A stretch of DNA of 64,000 bases. It comes from Asterella californica (taxonomy: Eukaryota > Streptophyta > Marchantiopsida > Marchantiales > Aytoniaceae). The notes under the pieces are model-generated. The model was given only the letters and a program-made list of their open reading frames with translations. It was not told the origin of the DNA and ran no database searches. Location of the stretch: NCBI GenBank assembly GCA_036924285.1, contig JAYKYS010000001.1:10999501-11063500 (forward strand), read 5' to 3'. Positions within the stretch are counted from its first letter, which is position 1. Each line of letters begins with the position of its first letter. This document shows, piece after piece, positions 44,520-55,841 of this stretch. The position numbers were made by a program, and so were the translations under genes.

Positions 44520-46700
44520 GTGAGTTGTTGTCGAGGAGCGTCAAGTATGAATCTTCCCGAAGCAATGGGGACGAGTGGAGGAGGAGCGGACGATCTGCTT
44601 CGAGCATTGACGATGTTGTTGAGACAACAACAAGGAGGCGATGTTGGGGAGCAGAAGTCTACAAGAGCTCTTCAAGCGGTGGTGAAGAAGTTGGGGAGGT
44701 TCGATGGAAGGAACATCACGAAGTATGTTCGTGAGTATATTTGTGAGATGGAGGTAAATCGTGTGCCTGAGACAGAGATGATTTCTAGTTTCGAGTTGGC
44801 TGTGATACCTGAGATCCGTAGTCAAGTGACAAAGTTGAAGGATGCACGTACGAGTTCTTGGGAGGAGTATGAGCAGAGGTTGAAGAGTGAATTTTTTGAT
44901 GATGATGCGGATAGAGTAACCAAGAGAACATTCTTGGAGTGGATAGAGCAGCGTCCGGAGAATGAGATGACGCCAAATGAGTTGTTGCGTGAGTTTGAGA
45001 AACGGTTCTGTCAATTGTCTCCATCCGAGAGGACAACGCTTGACTTAAGGAAGACAGAACTTTTTCTAGAAGCTGCTGATGAAAATCTAGAGGACAAGCT
45101 TTTCTTGATGTTAGCAGACAAGGGAGAAGAAAAGAGGAGTGAGCACAGACTGGAGAAAGGTAGAGGAAGTTGTTACTATTCTCACGAAGCAGAAACGTGG
45201 AAGAGGTAGAGTTGCAACCTTGAGGTCTGATGTCTCTTTAGCTCCATTGCCCAAGCCTGTCAAAAGCAAGATTGAAGATTCTGCAATCGATGAGTTGGTT
45301 AAGGGTCTGAGAGAGTTAAGGATAGAGATGGCAGAGCTAAAGCATAGTCGAAGTCCTGGTGATACCAATGCATCTTCAACTAGCAGAAATTTTGTTAGAA
45401 GATGTATCTGGTGTGACAGTACTGAACACCAACGTCGGGATTGTGAGGAGTTTCCGAGGCTCTCAGAACCGGAGTCGTGAATTTTAGAGATGGAAAGATT
45501 CATCTCGCCCAAACTGGTGCGCCGTTGAATACCAACTTTGGTAAGGGAGGAATGAAGAGCTTGGTGAGAGGCCAGGTTGGTATAGCTACGGCAATACGTA
45601 CAATAGAGCCTGAAACATTTGCGATTGAAGTAGATGTACCGGTTGTAGCAGCTGTTAAGAGCGATGTAGTTGAAGTTCCACGAGAAGTAATGTTGCGAGG
45701 TGCGGAGGCAATTCGCCGCATTACTAGATGGGATGATCCCGTAGAGGCAGGGTGTGTCAAGGCTTACTTGGTACAAGAGAAGCATGTAAGCTGGCAAGAT
45801 GCGATTGTGGAAGAGAAAAAGAGACGTGATGATGATGTTGCTGATCCGGAGGAGGCTACAAGGAGAGCCAGAGCCACGAAGAGGAGAGGGCAACAAGAGG
45901 CATCACCTTCTGATATCCCTTCAACGTCTCAAGGGGCATCTACATCTGAACCTATGGTTGATGTTCCTATTTATGACACGGAGATGAGAGAGAAAGGCAA
46001 AGGAGCTTCTTCAAAGGGCAAAGGTAAAGCACCGACCTACAGACTACAATCTGATATCGAGACCAGCACCAACTTGAAGGAGATTCTTGAAAAGAGAATT
46101 TTGGATGCAAAGATAGAATTTTCCTTGCGAGAGGCCTTAGGGATAGCAAAACGTGACTTTCATGAGTTGATCATAGATGTGATCAAGAGAAAGAGGCAGA
46201 TGACTACAGATACAGTGATGGTGAAAGCATTGGATACTGACATCACTGGGGAAGAAGACGAAGAGTTAGGTCGCGTATTTGTCCAAAAGCATGTACTACA
46301 GGCGTCGAATGGAAGAGAGGCAAGGGTTTCAGACTGTGCTGCAGAACATGGCGACGAGAAGCAGCATGAGAGTCACTATTCTCGAGCATATTGGGCTCGT
46401 GCAACTACAGAAACAAGGGTCCGACTAGGTAACTTGTTAGAGGCTATAGTGGCGTTGGTGGATCACGGTTCGGAGATTAATATCATGTCCAAAAACGTTT
46501 ACGAGAAGGGGAAGTGGCCAATCGACACAGGACATGGATGGGTTCTTCGTGCTGCTAACAACCAAAGAGGTGAACTTTTTGGTGCTTGTCCAGCTGTCAA
46601 GACTCGGATAGGAGATGTAGAGATAGAACAAAAACTTTTTTGTTCAGAGTATAGCTGCGTATCATGTGATCCTAGGTCAACCGTACATTACTGCGTCTAG
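44520..46700 (+). pseudogene. Gypsy Gag and N-terminal part of protease (frameshifted)
   Basis: Three frames overlap. 44520-45209 is the Gag capsid-like body (KLGRFDGRNITKYVREY, FELAVIPEIRSQV, TFLEWIEQRPENEMTPNELL, LDLRKTELFLEAADE). 45139-45480 has a helical region and the knuckle CIWCDSTEHQRRDC. 45477-46700 has NFRDGKIHLAQTG, GKGGMKSLV, a lysine/glutamate-rich linker and the aspartic protease motif ALVDHGSEINIMS. Frameshifts near 45160-45209 and 45477 break what was one frame. The Gag-only element at 36.6-38.9 kb shares the same block order. The protease triad is DHG, not the usual DSG/DTG. Confidence 0.8.
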
Positions 46701-46866
46701 GATGGAGACGAAAGTAATGGACGATGGATCTCATTATGCTCGTATCAGAAGTCAAGATGGTACGAGGGCGGTACAGTTTCTTACTGTACGTACGGGTCAT
46801 GAAAGGAACAGAGAGAAGCTGAGAGACAGTTCCTTAAGGACTGACAAAGAGTTTTCGGATTTTTAG
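46666..46866 (+). pseudogene. Gypsy protease, C-terminal part
   Basis: VILGQPYITASRMETKV is the ILG(Q/R)P motif closing a retropepsin fold. A frameshift near 46650 separates it from the DHGSEIN half. After another frame change near 46860, a linker (TPVEREYGSV...) leads to the pol block. Confidence 0.75.
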
Positions 46867-47036
46867 TTAGCACTCCTGTAGAGCGGGAGTATGGGAGTGT
46901 TGATAGGAGAAAGAGCCTTCCGCTAGTGCCAGAAGATGAAGAAGAGATGTTTAAATCTGGATTTGCTCAGTTTTCTGAAACATGTGTAAATAGATTTCGA
47001 GTGGTAGAAGAGATGGATAGTGTATAAAGACGAAGT

Positions 47037-50033
47037 GTGAAGAAGCAGGAAGATCTCTTCAAAACTCAAGGAGTTTTGGTAGATCAGGAGTTCATTAACG
47101 GGGTGTATGAAGAAGAGGGCTTTGAAGATACTCTTGAGGAGGTTTTGTCGTTTATAAGCACCGATTCTTTGGTTAATGGATTAGTCGCAATCCGTTCACG
47201 TGAGTTACATGAGGAGATTATAAGATTCGTCGAGGATGGCTACAAGGTTCAACTTCAGATGAAAGGAGATCATGAGTTGGAGTTAGAAAGGAGTAGAGCC
47301 ATGAAACATCAAGAAGCGCAGGTTCATACAAAATACAAGACTGTGGCGCGAAAGGTGAAGCCGGTGGCTACTCAACTACCTGAAGACTCTAACAAGCAAG
47401 TGGAACGAGCATCGACTGAACCAGTTCTGCGGGATTCACAGAGAGTAGGGCACAAGTTCACAGAAGAGACACTCAAACGACTGCAGATTGGAGGGGGTGA
47501 GTTTCTCACTGAGGAAGAGAGAAAGCGTTTTCATGAGATGTTGAGAAGGCATGAAAAGGCTTTTGCTTTCAGTGCAGAAGAGATTGGATGTGCAGATACG
47601 AGTGTCGTAGCACCCATGGTGATCTTCACAGTACCACATGTGCCTTGGGACTTGAAGCCTATACCAGTGCCACGAGCTATGTTGCCAAAGCTTGTGGAAT
47701 TGTTGAAAGAGAAGATACGCATGGGTATTTTAGAGCCATCTATGGGACCTTACTCGAGTCGGTGGTTTACTGTACCTAAGAAGTCAGGGGCTCTTAGGTT
47801 CATCCAAGACATGCAACATGCTAACAAGATGACTATTCGAAACATGGGAGCAGGACCCATAGTAGATGAAGTTGCAGAAGCTTTTGCTGGTCGTGCTATC
47901 TACTCGATTGGAGATTTATACTCTGGGTATGATCAGTTCCAGTTGGCAATGGAGAACAGAGATCTCACCACCATGCGTACTCCGCTTGGGCTTGTAAGGA
48001 TGTGTACATTACCGCAAGGAGCGACAAACTCTGTTGCGCATGTGCAAAATGCAATGAATAGGATTTTGAGAGAATTCATTCCGGAGAAGACCATACCTTT
48101 CATAGATGATATTCCTATGAAAAGGTGTGCGGTCGAAGACAAAGATGAGAAGCTGACTGAGAATGGATGTCGAAGGTTTGTGGTTGATCATATTCACGAT
48201 GTGGAGATGATCTTAACAAGGCTTGAGGAGGTAAATCTCACTCTTTCAGCAGAGAAGTCGAGCTTTGGAGTACTAGAGATTGTTGTTGTTGGTCATCTTT
48301 GTGGAGCTTTTGGTCGACGTCCAAACCCATCAAAGGTTGATGCCATTGGGAGGATGAAAGATTGTGTCAACACCACAGACGTTAGGAGATTCTTGGGAGC
48401 TTGTTTGTTCTATCGAGTGTGGATTCCTCATTTTGATCACATGTCTGAACCGTTGTATGAGTTGCTGAGGAAGCGAAGGAGGTTCACTTGGAGTGAGGAG
48501 CAGAGGGTCGCTATGGTGCGACTAAAAGAAGCGTTGAAATCACCACCAGTTCTACGACAGTTGAGCTATGATTGTGGTAGACCCATAGTCGTTACTGTTG
48601 ATACTAGTCCTATCGCTATAGGTTGGGCAATAGGGCAGGATGATGGTGAGGAAAAGAGGTTTGCAACAAGATTTGGTGCTCGCATACTTACGGATCGACA
48701 AAGGAGATACCCTCAAGTCAAACGAGAGCTATGGGGCGTTGTAACTGCAATGAAAGCTGAGAAGGAGTATCTCATTGGAGCACATGTACTACTTGAAACT
48801 GATTGCTTACCTCTGTTGGGAATAATATCAAACTGCACAACGCCTGATATTGCTATGTTACGTTGGATAGCTTACATTAGGTCGTTGAATCCAGAGTTGA
48901 GGCACATAGCAAGGAAGATGAACTCGATGGCAGACATGTTGTCTAGAGCTAGGTACTCTCAAGAAGAAGATATGGAGGCGGAAGATATGGATGAAGATGA
49001 TGCAGAGGAGGGGCAAGTTCTACAACTATCAAGCGAGGACCGGAGTCGCTTGGATGGTGTTCTTCCTTTCAGAGAAGAACTCTACTGTGGGAGGCTCAAA
49101 GAAATCGGACGCTATCTAAGCACTCTTCAGAAGTATGAAGAATGGACGGAGAAAGTCTTCAAGGAGATACGACATCAGGCCTATGGCTATCTATTACGAG
49201 ATGGATATCTGTGGAAGAGGCCAAAGAGGAGAGATGGAGTACCCTTGAGAGTAGTGGATGATGCAGAGACCAAGAAACAAGTACTCGAACAATTTCATGA
49301 TACCTTATGGGCAGGTCATCGAGGTACATGGGCGACCTTTACCAAGATCAAGGAGAGGTATTGGTGGAAAGGATTGTATCGAGATGTAGAGAAGTTTGTT
49401 GGGTCATGCATTGAATGTCAATTCCAATCCAAGATTCGGTATAGGGATGGATTGAGACCCACATATCCCTTGTCCATTCATTTCCAATGGGTTTTGGATT
49501 TGGTTGCCATACCACCAGGAATTTGGGGCATGCGTCATTTAGTTTTGGCTCGGGAAGAGCTATCTAACTTTGTAGAAGGGAGGGCTCTACGCACCAAAGC
49601 TACTGAACTTGTCTGTCGATTCATATTAGAAGATATAGTTTCTAGATATGGAAGCGTGGGGAGAATCCGTGCAGATAGAGGAGAGTTGAATGCAGATGAA
49701 GCACGTGAGTTCTTCAACAGATATGGAATACGATTGAAGTTGACCACTTCGATGAACCCGGAAGCGAATGGGAAAAGTGAACGAGGGCACCCACCAATCA
49801 TCCAAGCATTGGTGAAAGCGTGCAGGGGACGTCATGGGGACTGGCCTAGACTTCTTCCTTTTGCGTTGTGGGCTGATAGGACTACTCATAGTACTGTCAC
49901 TGGTTACATGCCCACAGAATTGATGACCGATCAAATACCTATCATGCCAGCAGAAGGAGACGTTCCTACTTGGGTATGTCTACCTTGGGAGGATGGTTCT
50001 GATAGGGAAGGACTATTAGCACTACGAATTTAG
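47037..50033 (+). CDS. Gypsy reverse transcriptase, RNase H and integrase
   Basis: 998 codons are open. The frame also continues upstream past a TAA at 47025-47027, so the shown start (GTG) is not a true start. RT occupies about residues 200-480, with WFTVPKKSGALRFIQD, YSIGDLYSGYDQF (first Asp) and FIDDIP (catalytic DD near residue 354). RNase H follows at about 515-640: VTVDTSP, VKRELWG, LETDC, NSMADMLSR. Integrase has FHDTLWAGHRG...CIEC (HHCC), then WVLDLVAIP, IRADRGE and NGKSERGH supplying D, D and E. The block copies RNA into DNA and inserts it. A TAG at 50031 cuts off the C-terminal module. The pol block is intact, but the copy as a whole is defective. Confidence 0.9.
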   Translation: MKKQEDLFKTQGVLVDQEFINGVYEEEGFEDTLEEVLSFISTDSLVNGLVAIRSRELHEEIIRFVEDGYKVQLQMKGDHELELERSRAMKHQEAQVHTKYKTVARKVKPVATQLPEDSNKQVERASTEPVLRDSQRVGHKFTEETLKRLQIGGGEFLTEEERKRFHEMLRRHEKAFAFSAEEIGCADTSVVAPMVIFTVPHVPWDLKPIPVPRAMLPKLVELLKEKIRMGILEPSMGPYSSRWFTVPKKSGALRFIQDMQHANKMTIRNMGAGPIVDEVAEAFAGRAIYSIGDLYSGYDQFQLAMENRDLTTMRTPLGLVRMCTLPQGATNSVAHVQNAMNRILREFIPEKTIPFIDDIPMKRCAVEDKDEKLTENGCRRFVVDHIHDVEMILTRLEEVNLTLSAEKSSFGVLEIVVVGHLCGAFGRRPNPSKVDAIGRMKDCVNTTDVRRFLGACLFYRVWIPHFDHMSEPLYELLRKRRRFTWSEEQRVAMVRLKEALKSPPVLRQLSYDCGRPIVVTVDTSPIAIGWAIGQDDGEEKRFATRFGARILTDRQRRYPQVKRELWGVVTAMKAEKEYLIGAHVLLETDCLPLLGIISNCTTPDIAMLRWIAYIRSLNPELRHIARKMNSMADMLSRARYSQEEDMEAEDMDEDDAEEGQVLQLSSEDRSRLDGVLPFREELYCGRLKEIGRYLSTLQKYEEWTEKVFKEIRHQAYGYLLRDGYLWKRPKRRDGVPLRVVDDAETKKQVLEQFHDTLWAGHRGTWATFTKIKERYWWKGLYRDVEKFVGSCIECQFQSKIRYRDGLRPTYPLSIHFQWVLDLVAIPPGIWGMRHLVLAREELSNFVEGRALRTKATELVCRFILEDIVSRYGSVGRIRADRGELNADEAREFFNRYGIRLKLTTSMNPEANGKSERGHPPIIQALVKACRGRHGDWPRLLPFALWADRTTHSTVTGYMPTELMTDQIPIMPAEGDVPTWVCLPWEDGSDREGLLALRI

Positions 50034-50474
50034 CTTGAGCGACGTGAGGAGGACCTCGAAGAAGCATTGGTCAAACTCAAAGAGGCGAGGTTGAAGAACA
50101 AGGAGCGATTCGACAAGACACATCGACTGCGAAAGAAGCCGATCCGCGAAGGTGACTGGGTCATAGTATATGACAACAGTTTGGATAACCAACACAGCAC
50201 TATCAAGAAGTTTGCACGACGTTGGTTTGGTCCTTATGTTGTTGTTGTCGTTCACGACAATGCCACATATGGTTTGCGAGAATTGGATGGTACACTCTTG
50301 AAGTTACCCACTGCTGGTAAAAAGGTCAAGGTCTTCCGAAGACGTGAAGGACTTCTTGATTTCGATGAACTTCTCGAGTCTGATTCTCATCTTTCCAGAC
50401 CTTATGCGAGGGAAGATGATGATGAACCTGACAATTCGGAGCACGATGAGGGATACGATGATGACTATGGATAA
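50034..50474 (+). pseudogene. Integrase C-terminal module (GPY/F-like) after in-frame TAG
   Basis: The frame is the same as the pol block after the TAG at 50031-50033: LERREEDLEEALVKLKEAR, then REGDWVIVYDNS, FARRWFGPYVVVVV and TYGLRELDG. This is the GPY/F module that follows the catalytic core in many gypsy integrases. It ends with an acidic tail (EDDDEPDNSEHDEGYDDDYG). There is no chromodomain. One base change would explain the TAG; programmed readthrough is possible but not supported. Confidence 0.75.
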
Positions 50475-50507
50475 CAAGTTGGCACATACCGGAGGATGTG
50501 CAGGTTT

Positions 50508-50519
50508 GGAGGGGGTGAA
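50508..50519 (+). promoter_or_regulatory. Gypsy polypurine tract
   Basis: ggagggggtgaa immediately precedes the 3' LTR TGTCCTG. This is the site for plus-strand priming. Confidence 0.75.
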
Positions 50520-52555
50520 TGTCCTGTTGTGGGACCAGTTAGTATGTAAATTACGCGTATAAGTGTGTTTTGCACACAATTGTAGAAGTTATGGTGTAAT
50601 GGGATCTAAAACTTTGCTCTTATGAGCTTAGAATGCTCTATTATCTGCTGAGGGGCTCCATGGGGTGCAAAAGGACAAGGTGGGGTCCTTTAACTTCTCA
50701 TTGGTCCTCAAAAAAGTGAAGGTAACTTGTCCTCTACCTAAGTGCACGCTCTGGGAGGATCGGGACACTTCGACGAGGGATTTTGGAGATCAGAGGGCAT
50801 GGGCGGAGAGCTCTCGACGGGAGGAGCAATCTGACCACAAATTTCACTCGATTTGGAGGTCCAGGGCATACGTTATGACATTTTGAAGTTCATAGAGTGA
50901 CGGGAGTACATAGCTTTCCCTTCCGATTGTAAGATTAAGGGGTTTGAGCGATTGAGCCGTCAGATTGAGACCAGATTTCATGAGCTTGTAGTCTGTCAGT
51001 TGCTGAAGCTCTGACCACAAATTTCACCACCGGATGTTCTGCGGATTGAGCGCAATGGCAATTTGAAGACGACGGGGTGCAGAAAGCTCTCAATCTGGAG
51101 CAGCAACTTTGCAGATTTATGGAGGATGATCCGAACAATCAAATCGGCTCAAATTTCCTGAGTAGTGAGTTTACCTTCTGAATTGATAGCACAGGAAGTT
51201 TGAGTGGAAGTGGACGGTTCATTTAGGCGAAGAAGCTTCTGTCCTGAATCTGAGATTGGAAGTGCGTGTTAATTTCTGTGGATTTGTGTTAATTGTGGGA
51301 GAAGATCTAGCCGTCAGATCTTCCTGAAATTTGACCTGTAAGTAAGGATTCTAGTATCCTACCTACGTGGCAAGTTTGAGAGGAGACTAAGATGTAGATC
51401 TGTACCTCTGATGTGTGAAAGTTCGCTGGTTTTCTGTCGAGTTGTATCGGCAACGGTATCTAGTCCAAGTCCCGAGTCTTGTTAGCGGCAGCTGGGAGAA
51501 AAGTATCTAGTGTGACGTTTGTATTGCTTGGGGGTGTATTCTAGGCGTAGATAAGACTTTTGCGACTTACGTTGTAACCACGTCATGTGGTTGTCAGGTT
51601 CGCACTCAACGTGGCAAAGTGCGATCCTTGACCTGTAAAGTCGACTAGCTGTCTAGCCTAGTCTCTTGTTTTGGGACACGTTACGGTGCATGCATTAGAA
51701 CCTATCACCCAGAAGACCCACACGTGGATGAGTATGACGGCACCAAACATGCGATGTGCATGTGTGCCACCTCATCGGTCCGTGAGGCTTGGGTTGCTCG
51801 GTTAGGGAGCTTGCACCTGTCTTCTTTTTTTTGTGTTCGAAACTTTTAAGCAAAGGAGGGTGACCTGTGTGGGGGCATTCGACCTGGAGGAATTCAAAAG
51901 ATTGTTCGTGGAGAGATCGTGGAGGATCCTATGAGATTGTATCGGAGTTTTATGGATCGAGATACCTTTGTAGTTGGAGTGCACATGTTGTGAGAGATGG
52001 ACGAAGGACTCTACTTACCGCCCAGATTCCCTTTTCGAAACGCTTTCTCGATTAAACTGATGTATATGGAACGAGTTCACTTTCAACAGTTTCTGATAGG
52101 ATCCTTCGGGCATAACTTTACCGCGCAAGTCATGCTCTCGCCTGTCCTTGTGATCTTACCTGTTGTCACTTACGGCCAAGAATGAGATCTCACTGTCTTT
52201 ATCCTCATCTAACGAAGGATGGATCTAAATCAGCTCCCTCCTGTAAACTTTAACACCCAGTGCGAGATAAGACACATCTGTCGACCGAAAGTCATGTACG
52301 AAGCCCTAGTAGTGAGAAACTTCGGAGAAGAATACTACCGAGAGATCATGTCATCACATATCCCGTTTGTCGTGCCCATGATCATCCAACGTTTTCGTGT
52401 AGTTATCTTGACCCTTTACTGAGAGAAAGAAAGTGCTTAGTTATCGAGGAAGTTAGAGAGAAATCTACATGAAACTTGTCGCTCTGCTGTGCATTGATCG
52501 CTAGCCACAGCCAGAAGGTACGCCCTTGCTCAAAGGAAAGGCTCTCGCTACGACA
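50520..52555 (+). repeat. 3' LTR of the gypsy element
   Basis: 2036 bases. It differs from the 5' LTR by scattered single bases and an extra ctccctcctgtaaactttaa near 52232. It is followed by the gcgg target duplication. Confidence 0.92.
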
Positions 52556-55500
52556 GCGGCCCAGAATGAGCCGCGGTTATACACAATCTTACCCGTGATA
52601 ATTTTACTACCAGTCACCACTTTGTCGTTGAAGAATCTTTCCTCTAAACTTTGACACCCCCTATTAACACGTCAGAAAAGAACTCTTCCGTACTCTGTTC
52701 CTTTACTCCACTCCCATTTACGTAGTGTTTTTTTGTACTTCGAATTCCGCGTCAGAATATAGAGTTTCGTCGATGCCAATGGCTCTATGAATGGAGCCAA
52801 CATAAATATAAAGTATGAAACGAGGTCAGAGTGCGTGAAAAGCCGATTCAGAATGTCAATGCACTGAAACTTCTCTCAAGATTCGGATGTGTTGAACTTG
52901 CATGCCTAGGGAAGAAGGGCCGTATTCCGAACCTCTTGTCGCCTGTGACTTCTTCTTGGCTCTTGTTCTCCTTATGTTTGCCATTTCCAATCTCTCTCAT
53001 ACTACAGGGAATACTCATATGGCCGTTCTTTGTAATTGGCCAGCACTTTGTAGCAGTGCTAGAAGCACTGCACACCGTAGTGAACACGTGTCCCTAGCCA
53101 GTTCAGAAGACCATAAGCTCCCAGAACAAATGGACTCGTGCGTACGTAAATCCCTTGTGAATTTGGCCTTCCATCTGCGCCTTTTCGCGACGGTCTGTAG
53201 CCCGAGCGGGAGGAGGGGGTTGTGGCGCATGGTCCTCCTGCTAGGACCGGCAGTTCCATGTCGATGGCGCGTCCACTCGAAGCGTGGGGTCATCGTGCGG
53301 GGCCTAGCCTGGAGGGAAGGCATCGCTAGTGATAATGAGAGGGGTTGTGCGTGAGGCTGCAGATACCGGCCATGCCACCTTCCTCCTTTTTCTTATGGGG
53401 TCGACTCTAATGATGTGATATCGATATATACGATGATGTTGTGAGATCCAATTTGGTGACAGTCTCATGTCGAGACTACTCGAACAGCGAAGTCACTTAA
53501 TCCACGCAAACATCAAACAAAGGTAGACCTCGACGTGAAGTTTCCCAGGGCGAAGGTTACCTAACATGCCGAACTCTGAGTGGCTGTGGTATGTATTATG
53601 AAGACGAATCAAGGTTCACTGTATATTGTACTGCTGAAGTCAGAGTAGAGAATGCTTTCCTTGTTCCTTGTCGCGAACAGTATACCTGACCGATGTGATC
53701 AGCCGCCATCCTCAGCGATCGATGGTGTGGTGATTATTACCACATCTACCGAAGAATGGTCCGAGAATACCTCCCACTTACGTACACGTCTGCTTATTAC
53801 TCTTCTTCTCCATACACACATGCAGTTGCCAGAGGGATTATGTCACGAGTCTCTCTGGTAGTGAATCCTCTTCAGCTTTGCGCATCTTCCCAGCTTGACC
53901 TCCTTTGCTCTGCCATGTGCGTCGCTTGTTCCGTAGCCGGCTCTGGCACCCTACAATACAGAGACTGGCACTGACTGGGGAAGTCCCCTTCCACTTACCT
54001 TCCCTCCAGAAGGTCCCCGAACTTTCTCCGATCTTTCAACTAAACAGCGAAGGAAGAGAAGATTTTGCAGCAGTAGCAGGGTACGATTGATAACAGAGGA
54101 AGTCGCATATTCTGTAAGAGACTGGATGGTGGGGACTTTCTTCTGCGAAACCAGGTATTATTTGGTTCTACAGAAGAGCTGGGTTGAAGGCTGTTGCTCT
54201 TAATCTTGTCAAAATTACCCGACGGACGAATTGAAGCATAATTCTTGCACGCGGTGCCTCCTGGCCAGCATGTAGGTCCCGCCTCCACTGTTACACTCTA
54301 TACGGTTTCCGTTAAGCTCGGTCTGCTATAGATACTGGTGGACACAGTCGCGCTGCAGCCTTTAGTTGCTCATATCACATCGCCTCTGAGGACTCGGAGA
54401 AATTAAGAAGTATGCTTTACTGACAGTAACTGGTTTTCGCTCTCAACTTTCGGTCTTTACAAGACGGTTTTGACGGGAGGCCGCCAGCCACTGGGCCAGA
54501 ATTCTTTAGTATGGTCGGAACTATAGGCAATTGAATAAGGCTGTAGTAGAAGTTTATGCCGTAAGAATGAAGAAGCTAAAAGCGAGAGAGAGAGGCAGAA
54601 TTACGAATGAAAAAGAAATCGAGAATCAAGAGGAGCCGGAATCTCGTCATGTGACCTAACTTTTGGTTCGTGTGAAGACTTTCCCCACGATTTCCAGCCA
54701 GAGTCGAGGCTGTTACTTCTTACCTATGGACTGATTCAAGTAGAATCTCGGTGCATGTCTTTCCGGTTTATCTCCTCCGCTCAGAGCTAAATCGCGCTGA
54801 AGTACTGCCAAGGTGCCCGCCCTGTCACCTTTTGCAAATTATGCTCGAAATGAAGGCCCAGGATTGTGTTCTCTCATGCAAGCAGTGACAACATTCTGAC
54901 AGCGATATCTTCAACGATCGGTTTTTCACCACTGATACGTCGCTCTTATTTAATATGGGAATCAACGAGTGTTCCATCACCTCAATCGCTGCCCAAAAGA
55001 AAAGCTACATCAGCTGCCTGCACTCGAAGAAACCCAGAAAGTCTACTGCATGCATGCAGCCAGCTCTCTACCGAATAGAATGAAGAATACCTGTGGGATT
55101 GCAGGAGAAGACCACCGGGGTCATCCGACCAGGTTAACAAATGAGATGGACTTGGAACACCGGGATCACTTATACGGCTCAATGTCCGGTACATGTCTGC
55201 CTGCTAGTGATCTTTCAGATCGGTCAAATCATATTTTAAGAAATTTGGAGTTAGAATCTGTAAGGTGGACACGCAAGCGAATTCAAACCTCGACTGTACA
55301 CTCCAGTGGATCGAGTGCATCTCAACAGCTGGTTTTTGAGTTTGAGTCGACGATTCCGGTCAAACGGTACTTTAAGAGCCAGTTGCGGGGTACCACGCAT
55401 ACACAAGTCAGCCCAAAGATACGCATATGCTCGATGTAATCACTTCAATCATACTCTACGCAGAGAATCATGCACAGTGGCTGGTGGAATCACTCCAACC

Positions 55501-55773
55501 ACGGCATGCAGAAGAAAATTAAGACCGCATGCCCGTCCAAAAGTCTGCTGAAGTTGAGTTGGCGATGAACGGAAAAGCTAAAGCTGTACCAACGGAATCC
55601 AACTCTGCCTGGTCGGGTGTATGTATAGTGACCACGTAGTCTTCGCTTCGTTATAAGCTATGCGAGAAGTAGATAATAAACAGACGAGAAAGGACCACCT
55701 GACTTTTCTTCACCTTGCCTCCGAAAGTTGAAGGACGTAAAAGTTCGATGCAACCAAGTTGCACACTAGGCTG

Positions 55774-55841
55774 GTGATTATCATGAACTTGCCCAGTAGC
55801 AAGTTCATGATAATCACAAGTGCTGATGACTGTCATCAGCA
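55774..55841. repeat. Two adjacent hairpins, 18-bp and 10-bp arms
   Basis: gtgattatcatgaacttg / caagttcatgataatcac (55774-55791 and 55800-55817) has an 8-base loop. It is followed at once by tgctgatgac t gtcatcagca (55821-55841). All arms are perfect. Confidence 0.85.

Larger units (their letters stand above)
42462..52555 (+). mobile_element. Ty3/gypsy LTR retrotransposon, 10.1 kb
   Basis: LTRs at 42462-44478 and 50520-52555 share ends TGTCCTG...CGACA. They differ by scattered substitutions and a 20-base indel near 52232. Between them are the primer-binding site, gag, protease, RT, RNase H, integrase and purine tract. The order RT-RNase H-integrase is Ty3/gypsy. There is no chromodomain and no envelope gene. 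At least three frameshifts and two in-frame stops (47025 and 50031) make this copy defective, although its long pol block of 998 codons is intact. Paired LTRs and the target duplication indicate a fairly recent single insertion. Confidence 0.92.

Noticed and set aside
53015..53354. GC-rich frames on both strands
   Set aside because: Overlapping open frames follow from local GC-richness; no domain or splice structure.
54969..55439. 156-codon plus-strand frame
   Set aside because: No recognisable domain, no start context or neighbouring exon to support it.
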